The notes: generated from the sequence alone by a model not told the origin. DNA of 64,000 bases from Lithobates sylvaticus (GCA_028564925.1 CM053030.1:409081738-409145737), one strand, 5' to 3'. Shown: positions 11,901 through 23,754, counted from the stretch's first letter. Made by a program: numbers and translations.

Positions 11901-12269
11901 AGGTTCTTCATGTTATAAATGATGCAATGTCTCATTTAACAGACATCCTGTGACTAGCGTTGCAGTAAACTAACATCACCACTCCAGGCAGATATAATGA
12001 CAACAATGAAGGACGCTCTATATTCTTTAATAAATCACAATGTATTTTTTTTTTTTTTTTTTCCTTTTGAATATTTTTTATTTCAAAATTAAATACAGTA
12101 ACAGTAACAATTCAAGCTTGATACCAGTGCATATATAGAGTACTTGCTTTGCATTTACATATATCGGGTTGTGCTGAGTTTTTATAACCTACGTGCATAT
12201 ACCCATTTAGGTCATAAGTACTTCCTCCATATATCTGCTAGTCATTTTCTGATTATTATGATCTAGTCT

Positions 12270-12370
12270 CAATCCGGCCCCGGGGCGGAGGGCCCCCCCC
12301 GCTCTCGGCCCCACAGTCTCTCTAGTTGGCCGCAACCGATCACAGAGGGGACCCCCCGCTCCCAGGGCCC
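12270..12370 (-). other. G-run cluster in the LINE 3' UTR
   Basis: On the minus strand the 3' UTR has repeated G tracts (runs of 4, 3, 6, 4, 8 and 4), whose complement is the C-rich block near 12280-12375. G-rich 3' UTR segments able to form quadruplexes are known in mammalian L1. Here it is only a sequence-level resemblance. Confidence 0.55.
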
Positions 12371-12523
12371 CATATCGTGCTTACTTCAGTATAATGTAGA
12401 GCGCTTGATCAGGATAAATTTTTAGAACAAAACATAAATAAAACGAACATAAACTAGTAACCAATTCGGAATCTAGTCAGGAATGTCAGTTGTAGGTCAC
12501 CTATGTCATACTTTGCTATGAGA

Positions 12524-15500
12524 TTATGATTGTAGTACCTCATATGTCCCGTGTAGATGAATTGTGTTTATTATCTCTTTGATAGTTGGTGTTTCTGTTT
12601 TCCTCCAATATCTAAGAATAGCTAGACGAGTGGCTAATAATATGTGTGAGGTTATGATTCTGTATTTCACTGGGACACTGTCCAAGCCAATGGACAATAT
12701 AGCTACTTCTGGGGTTAGCTTGAGCCCTATTCCGGTGATTTCTGTGATAAGCCTTCTCGCTTGTGACCATATGGGTTTTATCTTAGGACAGCTCCAGAGC
12801 ACGTGGCACAGAGTTCCACGCCCTCCGCAGCCCCTCCAACACTCAGGCGAGACCTCCTTGTATATTTTGGCCAGTCTGCTGGGAGTTAGATACCAGCGAA
12901 GTATTATTTTGTGTTGCATTTCTCTCAGATTTGTGCTTTTCGTGTAGCTAAATGTGTGTTTAAGCGCCTTTGACCATTCTGCAATAGAGAAGGTCTTCCC
13001 TACATCTGATTCCCAGGCTATTATGTTTTGGGTTTTCTCACAGAGTTGTTTGTCATGAAGTCCCATATATAACGTGGAAATTCCTTTCCGTTTTGTGTTT
13101 GTATGCTCGTAATATTGCAGTATCTTGGGGGGGGATCATAGTTGTTATGAACTTATTTTTCCTAATCATTTGGGAAATTTGTAAGTATCTGTATACTTCA
13201 TGTTTTGGTAGGGAATATTCTGCTTGCAAGGCGCTAAAGGTTTTTACTGAGGTTCCTGTCATTACATCTTCTATATATCTAATTTCTTTTTCTATCCAGG
13301 TACTGAGGTTAATGTTTGGTATTAGATGAGTAATTGCGGATATGGGTGTTTTTAACGGTTGATAGTGTTCTCTCTCTGGATTTCTATTCTTAAGGTAGGA
13401 CCATGCTCTTACGGCTGCTAGTATTGTGGGGGATTGTTTGTTGTCTAGAGAGGAATTGATGTGTGCTGTCAGGACATAGTTTTTTAGTGTTCCAGATCTT
13501 ACTTGGTGTTGTTCTAGTGCGTGCCATAATGCTATTTGTTCTGTTGCTGGAACCATCCAGCTTCTGATCTGTGCTAAAACTGTTGCATAATAATAATCTT
13601 GGATGTGTATATGTCCCACCCCTCCAGCTGATCTATGTTTGGTCATTTTACTGAATGCGCATCTAGCCTTTTTTCCTTGCCAGACATATCTGTTTATTAT
13701 GGGTTGAATTGTTTGGAAGTATGAGTTGGGGATTGGGATGGGAAGGGTTCTAAATAAATAGAGTAGTTGGGGTAAAATTTGCATTTTAAAAGCCGCTATT
13801 CTCCCTAGCCATGATAGTTCAAATTTCGCCAGTGTCTGTAGTTTGTTTTGAAGTGATTTAATCCAGGGGGTATAATTGGCTGAAATGAGGTCACTTACTT
13901 TAGGGGTGAGTATGATGCCTAGGTATTTGACCCCCTCGCTTGTCCATTTATAGGGAAATTGTCTTTCTAGTTTTTGTTTGGTTTGGTCTAGTATTCCAAG
14001 GTTTAGTATGAAGGATTTGGACTCATTGATTTTGTAATATGAGATTCTATTGAATTCCTGTAGTGTTTGATGTACTTCCGCTAGTGAGGTATCTACTTTA
14101 GTCAACATCAGTATTATGTCATCTGCAAATAAACTTATGACGTGTTTTTTTTTGCCTACTTGTAGCCCTGATATGTGTGGGTGAGCCCTCAGGTATGAGG
14201 CCAGAGGCTCCATTAGTAAGTTAAATATCAGAGGGGACATTGGGCACCCCTGCCTAGTCCCGTTAGTGATTTTGAATGGTTTTGAAATTGTTCCGGCCAC
14301 TAGGACCTGTGCTGATGGGTTTGAGTACAGGGCCATTATTGCAGATAAAATTGTGCCCTTGAAGCCAAATTTCATCAGCACTTTTTCCAGAAAGAGCCAA
14401 TGGATCCTATCAAATGCCTTCTCCGCATCCAAGGCTAGGAGCAGAGAAGGCGTTTGAGTCTTACCGGCTAAGTGTATTATGTTTACCAGTCGTCTCGTAG
14501 CGTCTGATGTCTGTCTGCCCTTAGTAAAACCTGATTGGTCTCTGTCTATTAGTTCTGGTAGGATATCTATCAGTCTTGTGGCTAACAGCTTAGCATACAA
14601 TTTAACATCATTGTTTAGTAGCGATATGGGTCTAAAGTTCTGAGGGGAGTCTGGGCTCTTGCCCGGTTTAGGCAGCGCGACTATTGTGGCTGATAACATT
14701 TCCTGTGGGAATGAGGATGAGGCGACAGCAGACCCATACACCTCCACCAACTGTGGAGCCAGTATGTGTTGAAAAATCTTATAATACTCTCCCGAGAAGC
14801 CATCAGGTCCTGGGGCTTTGTTAAGTGGCAATGTTTTGATGGCCCGAGTAATTTCTGTGGCCGTAATTGGGGTGTTAAGAAATTCAGTCTGTTCTGTTGT
14901 TAATTGTGGAAGGTGTATTTTGCTGAGGAATTTGTTAATTTCTTCAGGCTCAGGTTGGTGTGTGGAGCAGTCATCTTTAAGGTTATACAGTGTGCTGTAG
15001 TAGTGACTGAAAGCGTCTGCTATTTCCTGTGGGTGTTGTAGTTTGGTCTGTGTGGTAGGATGAAACACATGTGGAATATGTGTCTTGTATCTATGTCCTC
15101 TCAGTTTGGAGGCCAGCAGCTTACCAGCCCTGTTGCCACTAGTATAATATTCTAATTTCATTCTCCTGGATGATTTCTCAAAATCCCCCAGGAGAATTAC
15201 TCTCAACTCTAATCGTAACTGTGTTAGTTGGTCTGATAGTAGTTTTGTAGTGTTAGATTTGTTTTGTTTTTCTAGTTCATGGATTTGGTTTATCAATTTT
15301 GTGGTCTGCTGTTGCCTTGCCCTCTTTAGTCTCGCCCCTTGTTGTATCAATATACCTCTGATAAATGCTTTGTGGGCATTCCACAATACAAAAGAATCTG
15401 ACACTGAGTGTCCATTATCTTCAAAAAATTCTTTTAGCTTGTCTTCAACATATTTCCTGGTCGGACCATGCCGGAAGAGCTGGGGGTTTGCTTTCCATAT

Positions 15501-16222
15501 GAATGGGTTTCTGGTGTTGGATGGGTTTCCCACTTGAAGCTCCACCGGTGCATGGTCCGACCAGGTGATGTCATGAATTTTGGCTTTTGTACATTGAAAT
15601 AGTAGTTTTTTATCGACTAAAATTAGGTCAATTCTACTGTACATGTTGTGTCTATGAGAGAAAAAGGAATAGTCTCTGCTGTTCGCATTGAGGCATCTCC
15701 ATGCGTCATATAGTAGATATTTTCTCAATAGTGGTTGAAGATCAGGTGGGCGTTTTTTAGGATGCGATGATGTGTCCAGAACAGAGTCTGCTGGCATGTT
15801 ATAATCTCCACATACAATCGTCACACCTTTCTTTTTCGTTTCAGTGTTTTTCAGGGTTTTGTTGAGGAACCTGTGTTGTCCTGAGTTAGGTGCGTACAGG
15901 TTTGTGATTGTGTATGTAATAGAGTTCAAGTCACATATCAGGATGATGTAGCGGCCTAGCGGGTCAATTTCTATTTCATGTAGTTTAAATGCAACTGAGT
16001 CTCTTATGGCGATCATTACGCCCTTTGTTTTTTTTCTGCGTTGGCATAGAAAATGTGGGGAAAACTTGGATGAGTGCACTTTGGTGGTGCTGAGGATTGG
16101 AAATGTGTCTCCTGGATGCAGTTAACATCGCCTTTGAGTTTCAATGCCTCCTTCCAAAGAGAGCGTCTTTTGGCTGGATGATTGAGGCCCTTGGCATTCA
16201 GAGTTACAAATTTAACTGCCAT
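12524..16222 (-). pseudogene. LINE ORF2: endonuclease and reverse transcriptase, two frame slips
   Basis: The start is best placed at ATG 16222 (MAVKFVTLNAKGLNH), the conserved N-terminus of the apurinic-type endonuclease. The N-terminal piece runs in one frame to 16016. It changes frame at an A8 tract (minus strand; 16028-16035), then stays open from about 16040 to 13053. Visible motifs are QETHF, GDYNM and SDHAPVEL for the endonuclease, APGPDGFSGEYY, LLALDAEKAFDRIHW and RQGCPMSPLIF for the reverse transcriptase, and FADD (14118-14129), the catalytic aspartates. A second slip lies at a C8 tract (minus strand; 13127-13134). The remaining piece (12524-13066) holds the C-terminal knuckle CWRGCGGRGTLCHVLWSC. 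Total length is about 1230 codons, normal for L1 ORF2. The protein nicks target DNA and copies the element RNA; this copy is probably dead. Confidence 0.9.
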
Positions 16223-16573
16223 CTTTATGGAGTGAGTGGAGATGATGTGTGGCAGGGTGAGCTTCACTTACAGTTTTTGTGGGTCTCTGGTGCTTCGCTT
16301 TGAGTGGTTCTGAATTCCATATGGGCTGTATGCAGAGATGATTTCCTTAGGTTCGCATGTTGTGGTCCTTTGGCATCCTGACTAGAAACAGTTGGGAAAA
16401 AAATTTAAACATGTAAACGTTCAACAATGTGGCTTTTCGCCTACTTAAAAGGGTATGTACCCTAGTGTGACTCATGGTCACTCAGATGTAACTTGGGGGA
16501 AAAAGTCAAAAGACCTTGTCGGAGCATTAATGGTGCACAGCGGTCGTTGATCTTGAATCCTGCCTTATGAGGG

Positions 16574-17551
16574 TTAAACGTGGGTGCGAGAATTTCTGTG
16601 GTCCACAGCGCGCCACTCAGCCTCTTGGTTCCTAGGGGGACTTCGCTTGTTTGAGCTTGTTGGTGGGTCAGGGATAATACCCCAGGCGTACAGTAGGGAC
16701 ATTCCCCTGGGGACTGAGTCCACTATGTGGTCCTTCCCTTCTCTCGTGACTATGAGTTTTGTGGGGAAACCCCATTTGTAGGGGAGGTTGTGGTTCCTTA
16801 GGGCCTTGGTGATAGTCGTCAGGTTCCTGCGCTTCTGGAGCGTATATTGGGAGAGATCAGCATAAAATTGCAGATGGGCATACTGTGCTGGTATATTCTC
16901 CTTACGTCTGCTGATGGCCATCAGCCTCTCCTTGGTGTGGTAAAAATGTAATCGCAAAATTACGTCTCTAGGAATATTATCAGATAGGAAGCTAGGTTTA
17001 GGGAGTCTATGGATCCTGTCAACCGTCATGTCCAATTCGGCCAGATCCGGCATCATGGCTGCAAATAGCTGGGTAGCGTATGATTTAAGTTCTTGCTGCG
17101 GGATAGACTCGGGGACCCCTCTTATTTTAATGTTATTCCTCCTGGATCTGTCCTCAATGTCGGCCATCTTGGCTTTCATTGATTCTAATTCTTCATCTCT
17201 AGCCTCATCCGCGTCCACCAACTCATTTATTGTGGAGGCATACTCCCCCATTTTGTTTTCTATATGTGTAACTTTGTCAGCAACTGTCCGGAGCTCTGCT
17301 CCAAATTTGTGTAGATAGTTTACCATGTCTGAGTGCAGGGAACCCCTTAGTGAGACTAACATCTCCTTCAGCACTGTGTCTAGGACCGGCTGGTCGTTTG
17401 TGGGGAAGGCATCAATGGAATCAGGCAGCTCCCTGGTGTCATCCCCTGAGTCTGGCAATGAGCTCACCTCGTTGCTGTCATCCGCGGCATCTGGCTTAAA
17501 TCTGGCCTTCTCTGGGCTCCCGGAGGAAGGGGTAGCTGGCGGGGATGACAT
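16574..17551 (-). CDS. LINE ORF1 protein (L1-type RNA-binding chaperone)
   Basis: The 325-residue frame has an acidic, serine- and proline-rich N-terminus (residues 1-60), a coiled coil at about 70-135 (VADKVTHIENKMGEYASTIN and following) and an RNA-recognition-like domain beginning RSRRNNIKIRGVPES. A C-terminal domain ends near LLYAWGIIP. This is the L1 ORF1p layout (trimerising coiled coil, RRM, CTD), which binds the element RNA in cis. ATG 17551 may not be the ancestral start. An upstream ATG at 17655 (MPGRKNKPKGPTRLTEFF) is cut off by a 38-bp near-duplication around 17552-17608 that shifts the frame. Downstream of ATG 17551 the frame is unbroken. Confidence 0.85.
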   Translation of the reverse strand: MSSPPATPSSGSPEKARFKPDAADDSNEVSSLPDSGDDTRELPDSIDAFPTNDQPVLDTVLKEMLVSLRGSLHSDMVNYLHKFGAELRTVADKVTHIENKMGEYASTINELVDADEARDEELESMKAKMADIEDRSRRNNIKIRGVPESIPQQELKSYATQLFAAMMPDLAELDMTVDRIHRLPKPSFLSDNIPRDVILRLHFYHTKERLMAISRRKENIPAQYAHLQFYADLSQYTLQKRRNLTTITKALRNHNLPYKWGFPTKLIVTREGKDHIVDSVPRGMSLLYAWGIIPDPPTSSNKRSPPRNQEAEWRAVDHRNSRTHV

Positions 17552-17812
17552 AGGCCCGCTGGAGAAGAATGGCCGGCGCCATTTTGTTTAGGCCCGCTGG
17601 AGAAGAATTCCGTCAGGCGGGTCGGCCCTTTCGGTTTGTTCTTTCGACCTGGCATTTTGGGTATGCTGCCTCCCGGTGTCTGCCGTCTGTTTAGCCGGGT
17701 TTTGGTCGTCGGATCGGGTCTGGGCAAGGTACCGTGTGCCGATGTGTGATCCGCTGTGCTCGGAGCTCCTGGCTTACGCGGCCATCTTGGTCTCCGGCTA
17801 GCTCCGCCCCTA

Positions 17813-18455
17813 TTTTATTTTTTTTTAATGCATGCAGTGTAAGTGCTGGGTTTTACCAATCATCACCTCTTGCTGTCTCCTGTACAGCAGAGCTCAGACT
17901 TGAAGATACAAAAGCAGCACAAGAAACCAAACAGGTGTGCTGCTGTGTTTATGTTCTAACAGTGATGTGTCACACACAGCCCCCCCCCCACAGTAGAATC
18001 ACTCCCTAGGACACACTTAACCCCTACAGCACCACCTAGCGTTAACACCTTCACTGCCAGTCACATTTACACAGTAATCAATGCAATTTTAATCGCACTG
18101 ATCGCTGTATAAATGTGAATGGTCCCAAAAATGTATCAAAATTGTCCGATCTGTCTGCCATAATGTCGCAGTCATGATAAAAAACGCAGACTAGTAAAAG
18201 AATAATTATTAATAAAAATGCTATAAAACTATCCCCTATTTTGTAGACGTGATAACTTTTGTGCAAACCAATCAATAAACGCTTTTTGCGATTTTTCTTA
18301 CCAAAAATATGTAGAAGAATACGTATCGGCCTAAACTGAGGGAAAAAAATGTTTATATATTTTTTGGGGATATTTATTATAGCAAAAAGTAAAAAATATT
18401 GCTTTTTTTTTTTTAAATTGTCACTATTTTTTTTGTATGTAGCCATTAGCTTGAA
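17813..18455. repeat. AT-rich interspersed repeat fragment, family unknown
   Basis: No coding sequence is seen. The right half (ATTTTGTAGACGTGATAAC near 18236, TATGTAGAAGAATACGTATC near 18309, then GGGGATATTTATTATAGC near 18365) reads like a dispersed frog repeat I associate with ranid genomes. I cannot verify this or name its class. Confidence 0.3.
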
Positions 18456-18794
18456 ATTCAGCTTTAAATCAGTTTATCCAGAATAGTGCATGACATGGGT
18501 GAAAACATTTCCCTGTACCAAGTACAAACAGATAACATAATTTCCTGGAGCGGTGTTGTGGATGCATTCTTTACATGGATTCCTATGTGGAATTAGGTTT
18601 ATCCTTACATTGGTATACAAGGTCATTTTTCGGGGACTGCAATTTGCAACAAATGCCAAGCTTTAAACAAGTGTACACACTGTTGTGTGCATTCAGTGAT
18701 AAGGCTCTGGAAATTATCACAAGATTAAAAAAAAATGTAAAAAATATCCAAAAAACGTATGTATTGTAAGTAAAATACATACATGAATAAATAT

Positions 18795-19770
18795 TGTGAT
18801 TATTAATATTATTATTAGAATTTTTGCAGCAATTTACACCATGAGGGCAGACAGTACAGTTACAATACAATTCAATACAGGAGGAATCAGAGGGCCCTGC
18901 TTGTTTAGAGCTTACAATCTAGAAGGGAGGGTGAAGTGATACAAAAGGTAATAGCTGTGGGGGGATGAGCTGAGAAAATAAAAGTACAATTGTTAGGTGG
19001 GGCAGAATAGGCTTCTCTGAAGAGGAGGGTTTTCAGGGAACGCTTAAAAGCAAACAGAGTAGGAGATAATTGGACAGATTGGGGTGGGGAGTTCCAAAGG
19101 ATGGGAGAGGCTCTGGAAAAGTCCTGGAGGCGAGCATGGGAGAAGGTGACAAGGGAGCTAGAGAGCAGGAGGTCTTGGGAGGAACGAAGGGAACGAGTAG
19201 GTTGGTATTTTGAGATTTTGAGTGATGTAGCTGGGGGTTGAGTTGTGGATGGCTTTGTAAGTTGGTAGTATTTTGAATGTAATTAGTTGGGTGAGCGGAA
19301 GCTAATGGAAGGATTGACAGAAAGGAGAAGCAGACATGGAGCGGTTGGTAAGGTGGATGAGTCTGGCAACAGCACTCATGATGGACTAAAGGGGGAATAG
19401 CCTATATAAAGGTAATCCAATGAGAAGGGAGTTTCAGTAGTCCAGGCGAGAGATGACCAGGGAGTGAACTAGGAGCTTTGTGATTTCATTGGTTAGAAAG
19501 GGGCGTATTTTGGAGATGTTGCGAAGGTTGAGGTGGGAAAATGTGGACAGTGATTGGATGTGGGACCTAAATGATAGATTAGAGTCCAGGATTACACCTA
19601 GAGCCTTGGCATGTGGGGATGGGCTGATAGTTGTGCCATCGATCTTGACAGAGAAATCAGGGGAAGGGGCACGTGGGGGAGGAAGAATAATGAGCTTGAT
19701 TTTGGATACATTAAGTTTGAGGAAGTGTTGTGACATCCAGGCTGATATGTCTGTTAGGGACAAAATGCCC
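18795..19770 (-). pseudogene. L2-like LINE 3' end
   Basis: On the minus strand 19763-19434 encodes the region just after the reverse transcriptase core of an L2-type LINE. It contains SLTDISAWMSQHFLKLNVSK, then LGVILDSNLSFRSHIQSL, then LLVHSLVISRLDY. Further downstream, decayed text still shows the YKAIHNSTPSYI and LPLELPTPI-like segments expected before the stop. The 3' end has the familiar GATTGTAAGCTCT and CTGTCTGCCCTCATG phrases and finishes in an ATT/TAA-rich tail near 18798-18818. The 5' part is missing. It is a typical truncated copy. Confidence 0.75.
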
Positions 19771-20309
19771 CAGCGAATGTAGCCTTAACAGCATTTTTTT
19801 TGGATCTGTTACATCAAAACTATAATATATTATTTATTAAATGATAATATAATGAATAGAAAACAAATCTATAAATAACATGTAAATGTAACCAAATGTT
19901 AGAAGTCATTTTAGGCACTTATTACAAGTGAGCACAATTGAAATATAAGATATTTAAAGTCTTCATAAGACCATAAAAAAATCCCATGCTTGCAATTGGC
20001 TTTTACTGCAGATGCATTAGAGGATGTGAAACTGACCATAGTTCTCGAAGAAGAAAATGATCACTCAGAAGGAAATAATAAAACTAACTTTGTCACTTTA
20101 TGGTTTTTAATATTTGGTTCCAACTGACATATCATTGGCACTTAAAGTGATATTAAAGTCTTTTTTTTTTTTACTTGCTAAGGTGAAGACTTAACATACA
20201 TAGCTCTTGATGCTCTAAAGTCCCCTTTTCACTTGCTTTAGCTGGTCTTTTCAGCACTGCAATGCTTTCCAGTTTCAGGCTGGCTCCTTTTGCCTTTAAT
20301 GGACCCACC
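19771..20309. other. Interval left of the tandem array
   Basis: No gene is supported. It is AT-rich with a T run at 20161-20172. The segment from about 20140 (CTTAAAGTGATATTAAAGTC) may be the left end of a TTAA-type MITE, which would make the array target an older repeat. I could not find its far end. Confidence 0.35.
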
Positions 20310-20320
20310 TTTGTGTGCGC
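20310..20320. repeat. Target-site duplication, left of the array
   Basis: TTTGTGTGCGC, repeated exactly at 29790-29800 on the other side of the whole 9.5-kb array. It does not occur between the units. Confidence 0.85.
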
Positions 20321-20715
20321 TGCAAAGAAGGGGGGGGAATGTATATCTCCATATACTGGGACTTTAAATGAAACGCACAAGGAAGGGGGGGTGGTGCGCT
20401 TCCATCCCTATAATAAATTCAAAGGACAAAACGAGTGTGGGACTTTAAATGAGGCAGTTCAAAAGCAATATAAAAGTAGAGATTTTATTAACAATTGTAT
20501 AGAAAATGTCCATGATCGTCTGTATGTGACAGCTGAATATTCAAATGCATGTACAAACATGACATATTAGTAAACATAATATAGAACTTAATTTTCATAG
20601 CAGGGAAAGAAAAATAAAATCCATACAAATTGCATAGGAATGATACAGTACTGATATACAATAAAATTCATAGAAGTGTAGTAAAATTGATGGGAAATAT
20701 GAGGGGTTTCATCCT

Positions 20716-20771
20716 CAATAGCTCGACGCGTTTCGTCGGTATGCCGACTCATCAGGAGCAAATATGTATTG
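20716..20771 (-). ncRNA. Type I hammerhead ribozyme, copy 1
   Basis: Read 5' to 3' on the minus strand: outer stem I CAAUA (paired with UAUUG), 7-nt bulge CAUAUUU, inner stem I GCUC (paired with GAGC), CUGAUGA, stem II GUCGG-CAUA-CCGAC, GAAA, very short stem III (AC..GU), cleavage triplet GUC. Predicted cleavage is between plus positions 20725 and 20724. All core bases match the hammerhead consensus. A minimal stem III is known for newt, schistosome and Penelope-type hammerheads, which work best as dimers. Confidence 0.85.
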
Positions 20772-21483
20772 TCTGTAGGTAATAGAAGATGTATTAAGTT
20801 AAGAAGCCCATGGTATGAAAGGTATTATGTATATAAAAAAATATATTTAAAAAAAAATATATATATACAAAAGTTGATCGAATCCGTAGAACTTACACCC
20901 CACGGGAATGCCGAGCACCAATTGTCCCGGTATGCACAGACCGCCACAACAAGCCTCCCCCGGGAGCTGAGGCGCAGAAGGTCCGCCCAGAACCCCGGAT
21001 CCAAAGTGAGAAGCCCCCGGCCAGCAAACAATATGAGTAGTTTGAGTATTGTGCCAGTGATGGCAGTAAAATCTATAAATAGAATAGAAAGTATATTTTT
21101 TATGTAATGGACACGGTAACACTGCCGAACACCAAAGGGGTAGAATGCATAAAGAGAAGAAGAAGAGATAAAGTGAAAAGGTGATGTAAAAGTAGAATAA
21201 GGAGAAGAAGAAAACAAACAAAGTGTGCACAGAAAGTAACATAAAAATAAAACAGTGCACAGTGAAAGAAAAATGGTGAATCAGAGAAAGTGTGGAATAG
21301 ACAAGTGACCATGTAGAGTCATATACAGTGATGATCATGATCGATCAGTATAGGTGTAAGTGAAAAAAGTGCTGGATAGAATAAATATGGAAAAGCCATA
21401 AGAAAGTAACCTTGGGTAGTAGATATTACGTCTGGACGTGATCTAAGGTGGGCAGTGTAAACCGGTCATCTGGTCAGTTGTGA

Positions 21484-21840
21484 ATGGGGGCCCCCAATCG
21501 GGCCGGTGGAAATAGGGCGGGCGTGCGCCTACGTCACGAGCGTGATGACGAGCGGGAGTCGTCCGGCCGCCAATGGCGCCAAAAACAACTCCCGCCATGC
21601 AACAGCTGGATGGAAACACTCCGCAATCAAACAGTGGCGCTTACAAGAAACGTCACTGGTACGGCATAAGCGTGGCGTCGATACGCACGAGGCAAGCCAC
21701 CCCCACATCACCTGGTCAAGCCAATGGGTGACGGGGGGCGGCGCCTGGTGCGAATCACAACTCCCGGGGAGGAAAGACGGCAGCCAAAGCAAAACAGGCA
21801 TGGCGGACAGCATCCACAGGGGGCACAAAAGCTACGGACC
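21484..21840. promoter_or_regulatory. CpG-rich block in the array unit (possible promoter)
   Basis: A GC- and CpG-rich stretch with GGGCGGGCGTGCG and CCTACGTCACGAGCG (a CRE-like TACGTCA) inside an otherwise AT-rich unit. It repeats in units 2-5. Its place upstream of the ribozyme on the minus strand suits a promoter for leftward transcripts. No direct evidence shows activity. Confidence 0.35.
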
Positions 21841-22037
21841 ATGATTGTATAAAAAATATAGGTCACATATAGGAAAGATGTATACTTGTAGCAAATATAT
21901 ATAGTTAATAAATGTCACCCGGAGGGTAGGAATCATGGAATAAGATCCCATCCATCCCTGAGGGAAATATACAGGTAATGAAGGTAGATAATAACTACCC
22001 ATTGCGTTTGAGCTCTGCCTCCATCCCGATTATGACA

Positions 22038-23754
22038 TGCAAAGAAGGGGGGGGAATGTATATCTCCATATACTGGGACTTTAAATGAAACGCACAAGGA
22101 AGGGGGGGTGGTGCGCTTCCATCCCTATAATAAATTCAAAGGACAAAACGAGTGTGGGACTTTAAATGAGGCAGTTCAAAAGCAATATAAAAGTAGAGAT
22201 TTTATTAACAATTGTATAGAAAATGTCCATGATCGTCTGTATGTGACAGCTGAATATTCAAATGCATGTACAAACATGACATATTAGTAAACATAATATA
22301 GAACTTAATTTTCATAGCAGGGAAAGAAAAATAAAATCCATACAAATTGCATAGGAATGATACAGTACTGATATACAATAAAATTCATAGAAGTGTAGTA
22401 AAATTGATGGGAAATATGAGGGGTTGCATCCTCAATAGCTCGACGCGTTTCGTCGGTATGCCGACTCATCAGGAGCAAATATGTATTGTCTGTAGGTAAT
22501 AGAAGATGTATTAAGTTAAGAAGCCCATGGTATGAAAGGTATTATGTATATAAAAAAATATATTTAAAAAAAAATATATATATACAAAAGTTGATCGAAT
22601 CCGTAGAACTTACACCCCACGGGAATGCCGAGCACCAATTGTCCCGGTATGCACAGACCGCCACAACAAGCCTCCCCCGGGAGCTGAGGCGCAGAAGGTC
22701 CGCCCAGAACCCCGGATCCAAAGTGAGAAGCCCCCGGCCAGCAAACAATATGAGTAGTTTGAGTATTGTGCCAGTGATGGCAGTAAAATCTATAAATAGA
22801 ATAGAAAGTATATTTTTTATGTAATGGACACGGTAACACTGCCGAACACCAAAGGGGTAGAATGCATAAAGAGAAGAAGAAGAGATAAAGTGAAAAGGTG
22901 ATGTAAAAGTAGAATAAGGAGAAGAAGAAAACAAACAAAGTGTGCACAGAAAGTAACATAAAAATAAAACAGTGCACAGTGAAAGAAAAATGGTGAATCA
23001 GAGAAAGTGTGGAATAGACAAGTGACCATGTAGAGTCATATACAGTGATGATCATGATCGATCAGTATAGGTGTAAGTGAAAAAAGTGCTGGATAGAATA
23101 AATATGGAAAAGCCATAAGAAAGTAACCTTGGGTAGTAGATATTACGTCTGGACGTGATCTAAGGTGGGCAGTGTAAACCGGTCATCTGGTCAGTTGTGA
23201 ATGGGGGCCCCCAATCGGGCCGGTGGAAATAGGGCGGGCGTGCGCCTACGTCACGAGCGTGATGACGAGCGGGAGTCGTCCGGCCGCCAATGGCGCCAAA
23301 AACAACTCCCGCCATGCAACAGCTGGATGGAAACACTCCGCAATCAAACAGTGGCGCTTACAAGAAACGTCACTGGTACGGCATAAGCGTGGCGTCGATA
23401 CGCACGAGGCAAGCCACCCCCACATCACCTGGTCAAGCCAATGGGTGACGGGGGGCGGCGCCTGGTGCGAATCGCAACTCCCGGGGAGGAAAGACGGCAG
23501 CCAAAGCAAAACAGGCATGGCGGACAGCATCCACAGGGGGCACAAAAGCTACGGACCATGATTGTATAAAAAATATAGGTCACATATAGGAAAGATGTAT
23601 ACTTGTAGCAAATATATATAGTTAATAAATGTCACCCGGAGGGTAGGAATCATGGAATAAGATCCCATCCATCCCTGAGGGAAATATACAGGTAATGAAG
23701 GTAGATAATAACTACCCATTGCGTTTGAGCTCTGCCTCCATCCCGATTATGACA
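22038..23754 (-). repeat. Array unit 2 (1717 bp)
   Basis: Near-identical to unit 1 apart from the two unit-1 variants. It carries the same A/T tract as units 1, 5 and 6 near 22553-22584. Confidence 0.9.
22433..22488 (-). ncRNA. Type I hammerhead ribozyme, copy 2
   Basis: Identical to copy 1 across stems, core and cleavage triplet. Predicted cleavage falls between 22442 and 22441. Confidence 0.85.

Larger units (their letters stand above)
12043..17812 (-). mobile_element. Nearly full-length L1/Tx1-like LINE
   Basis: A 5.8-kb reversed non-LTR retrotransposon. The 3' poly(A) tail is the T-run at about 12043-12061. The 5' end is near 17812, where GC-rich leader sequence (GGGGCGGAGCTAGCC on the minus strand) gives way to AT-rich flank. 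Order on the minus strand: leader, ORF1 (coiled coil plus RNA-binding domain), ORF2 (endonuclease, reverse transcriptase, cysteine-histidine knuckle), G-rich 3' UTR, poly(A). ORF2 is open except for two apparent single-base slips in homopolymers, so it is fairly young. I could not settle a target duplication because both flanks are A/T-rich. Confidence 0.9.
20321..22037 (-). repeat. Array unit 1 (1717 bp)
   Basis: The leftmost unit, which would be the 3' end of the minus-strand RNA. It has private variants: GGGTTTCATCC near 20705 where the other units read GGGTTGCATCC, and GAATCACAACT near 21753 where the others read GAATCGCAACT. Confidence 0.9.
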
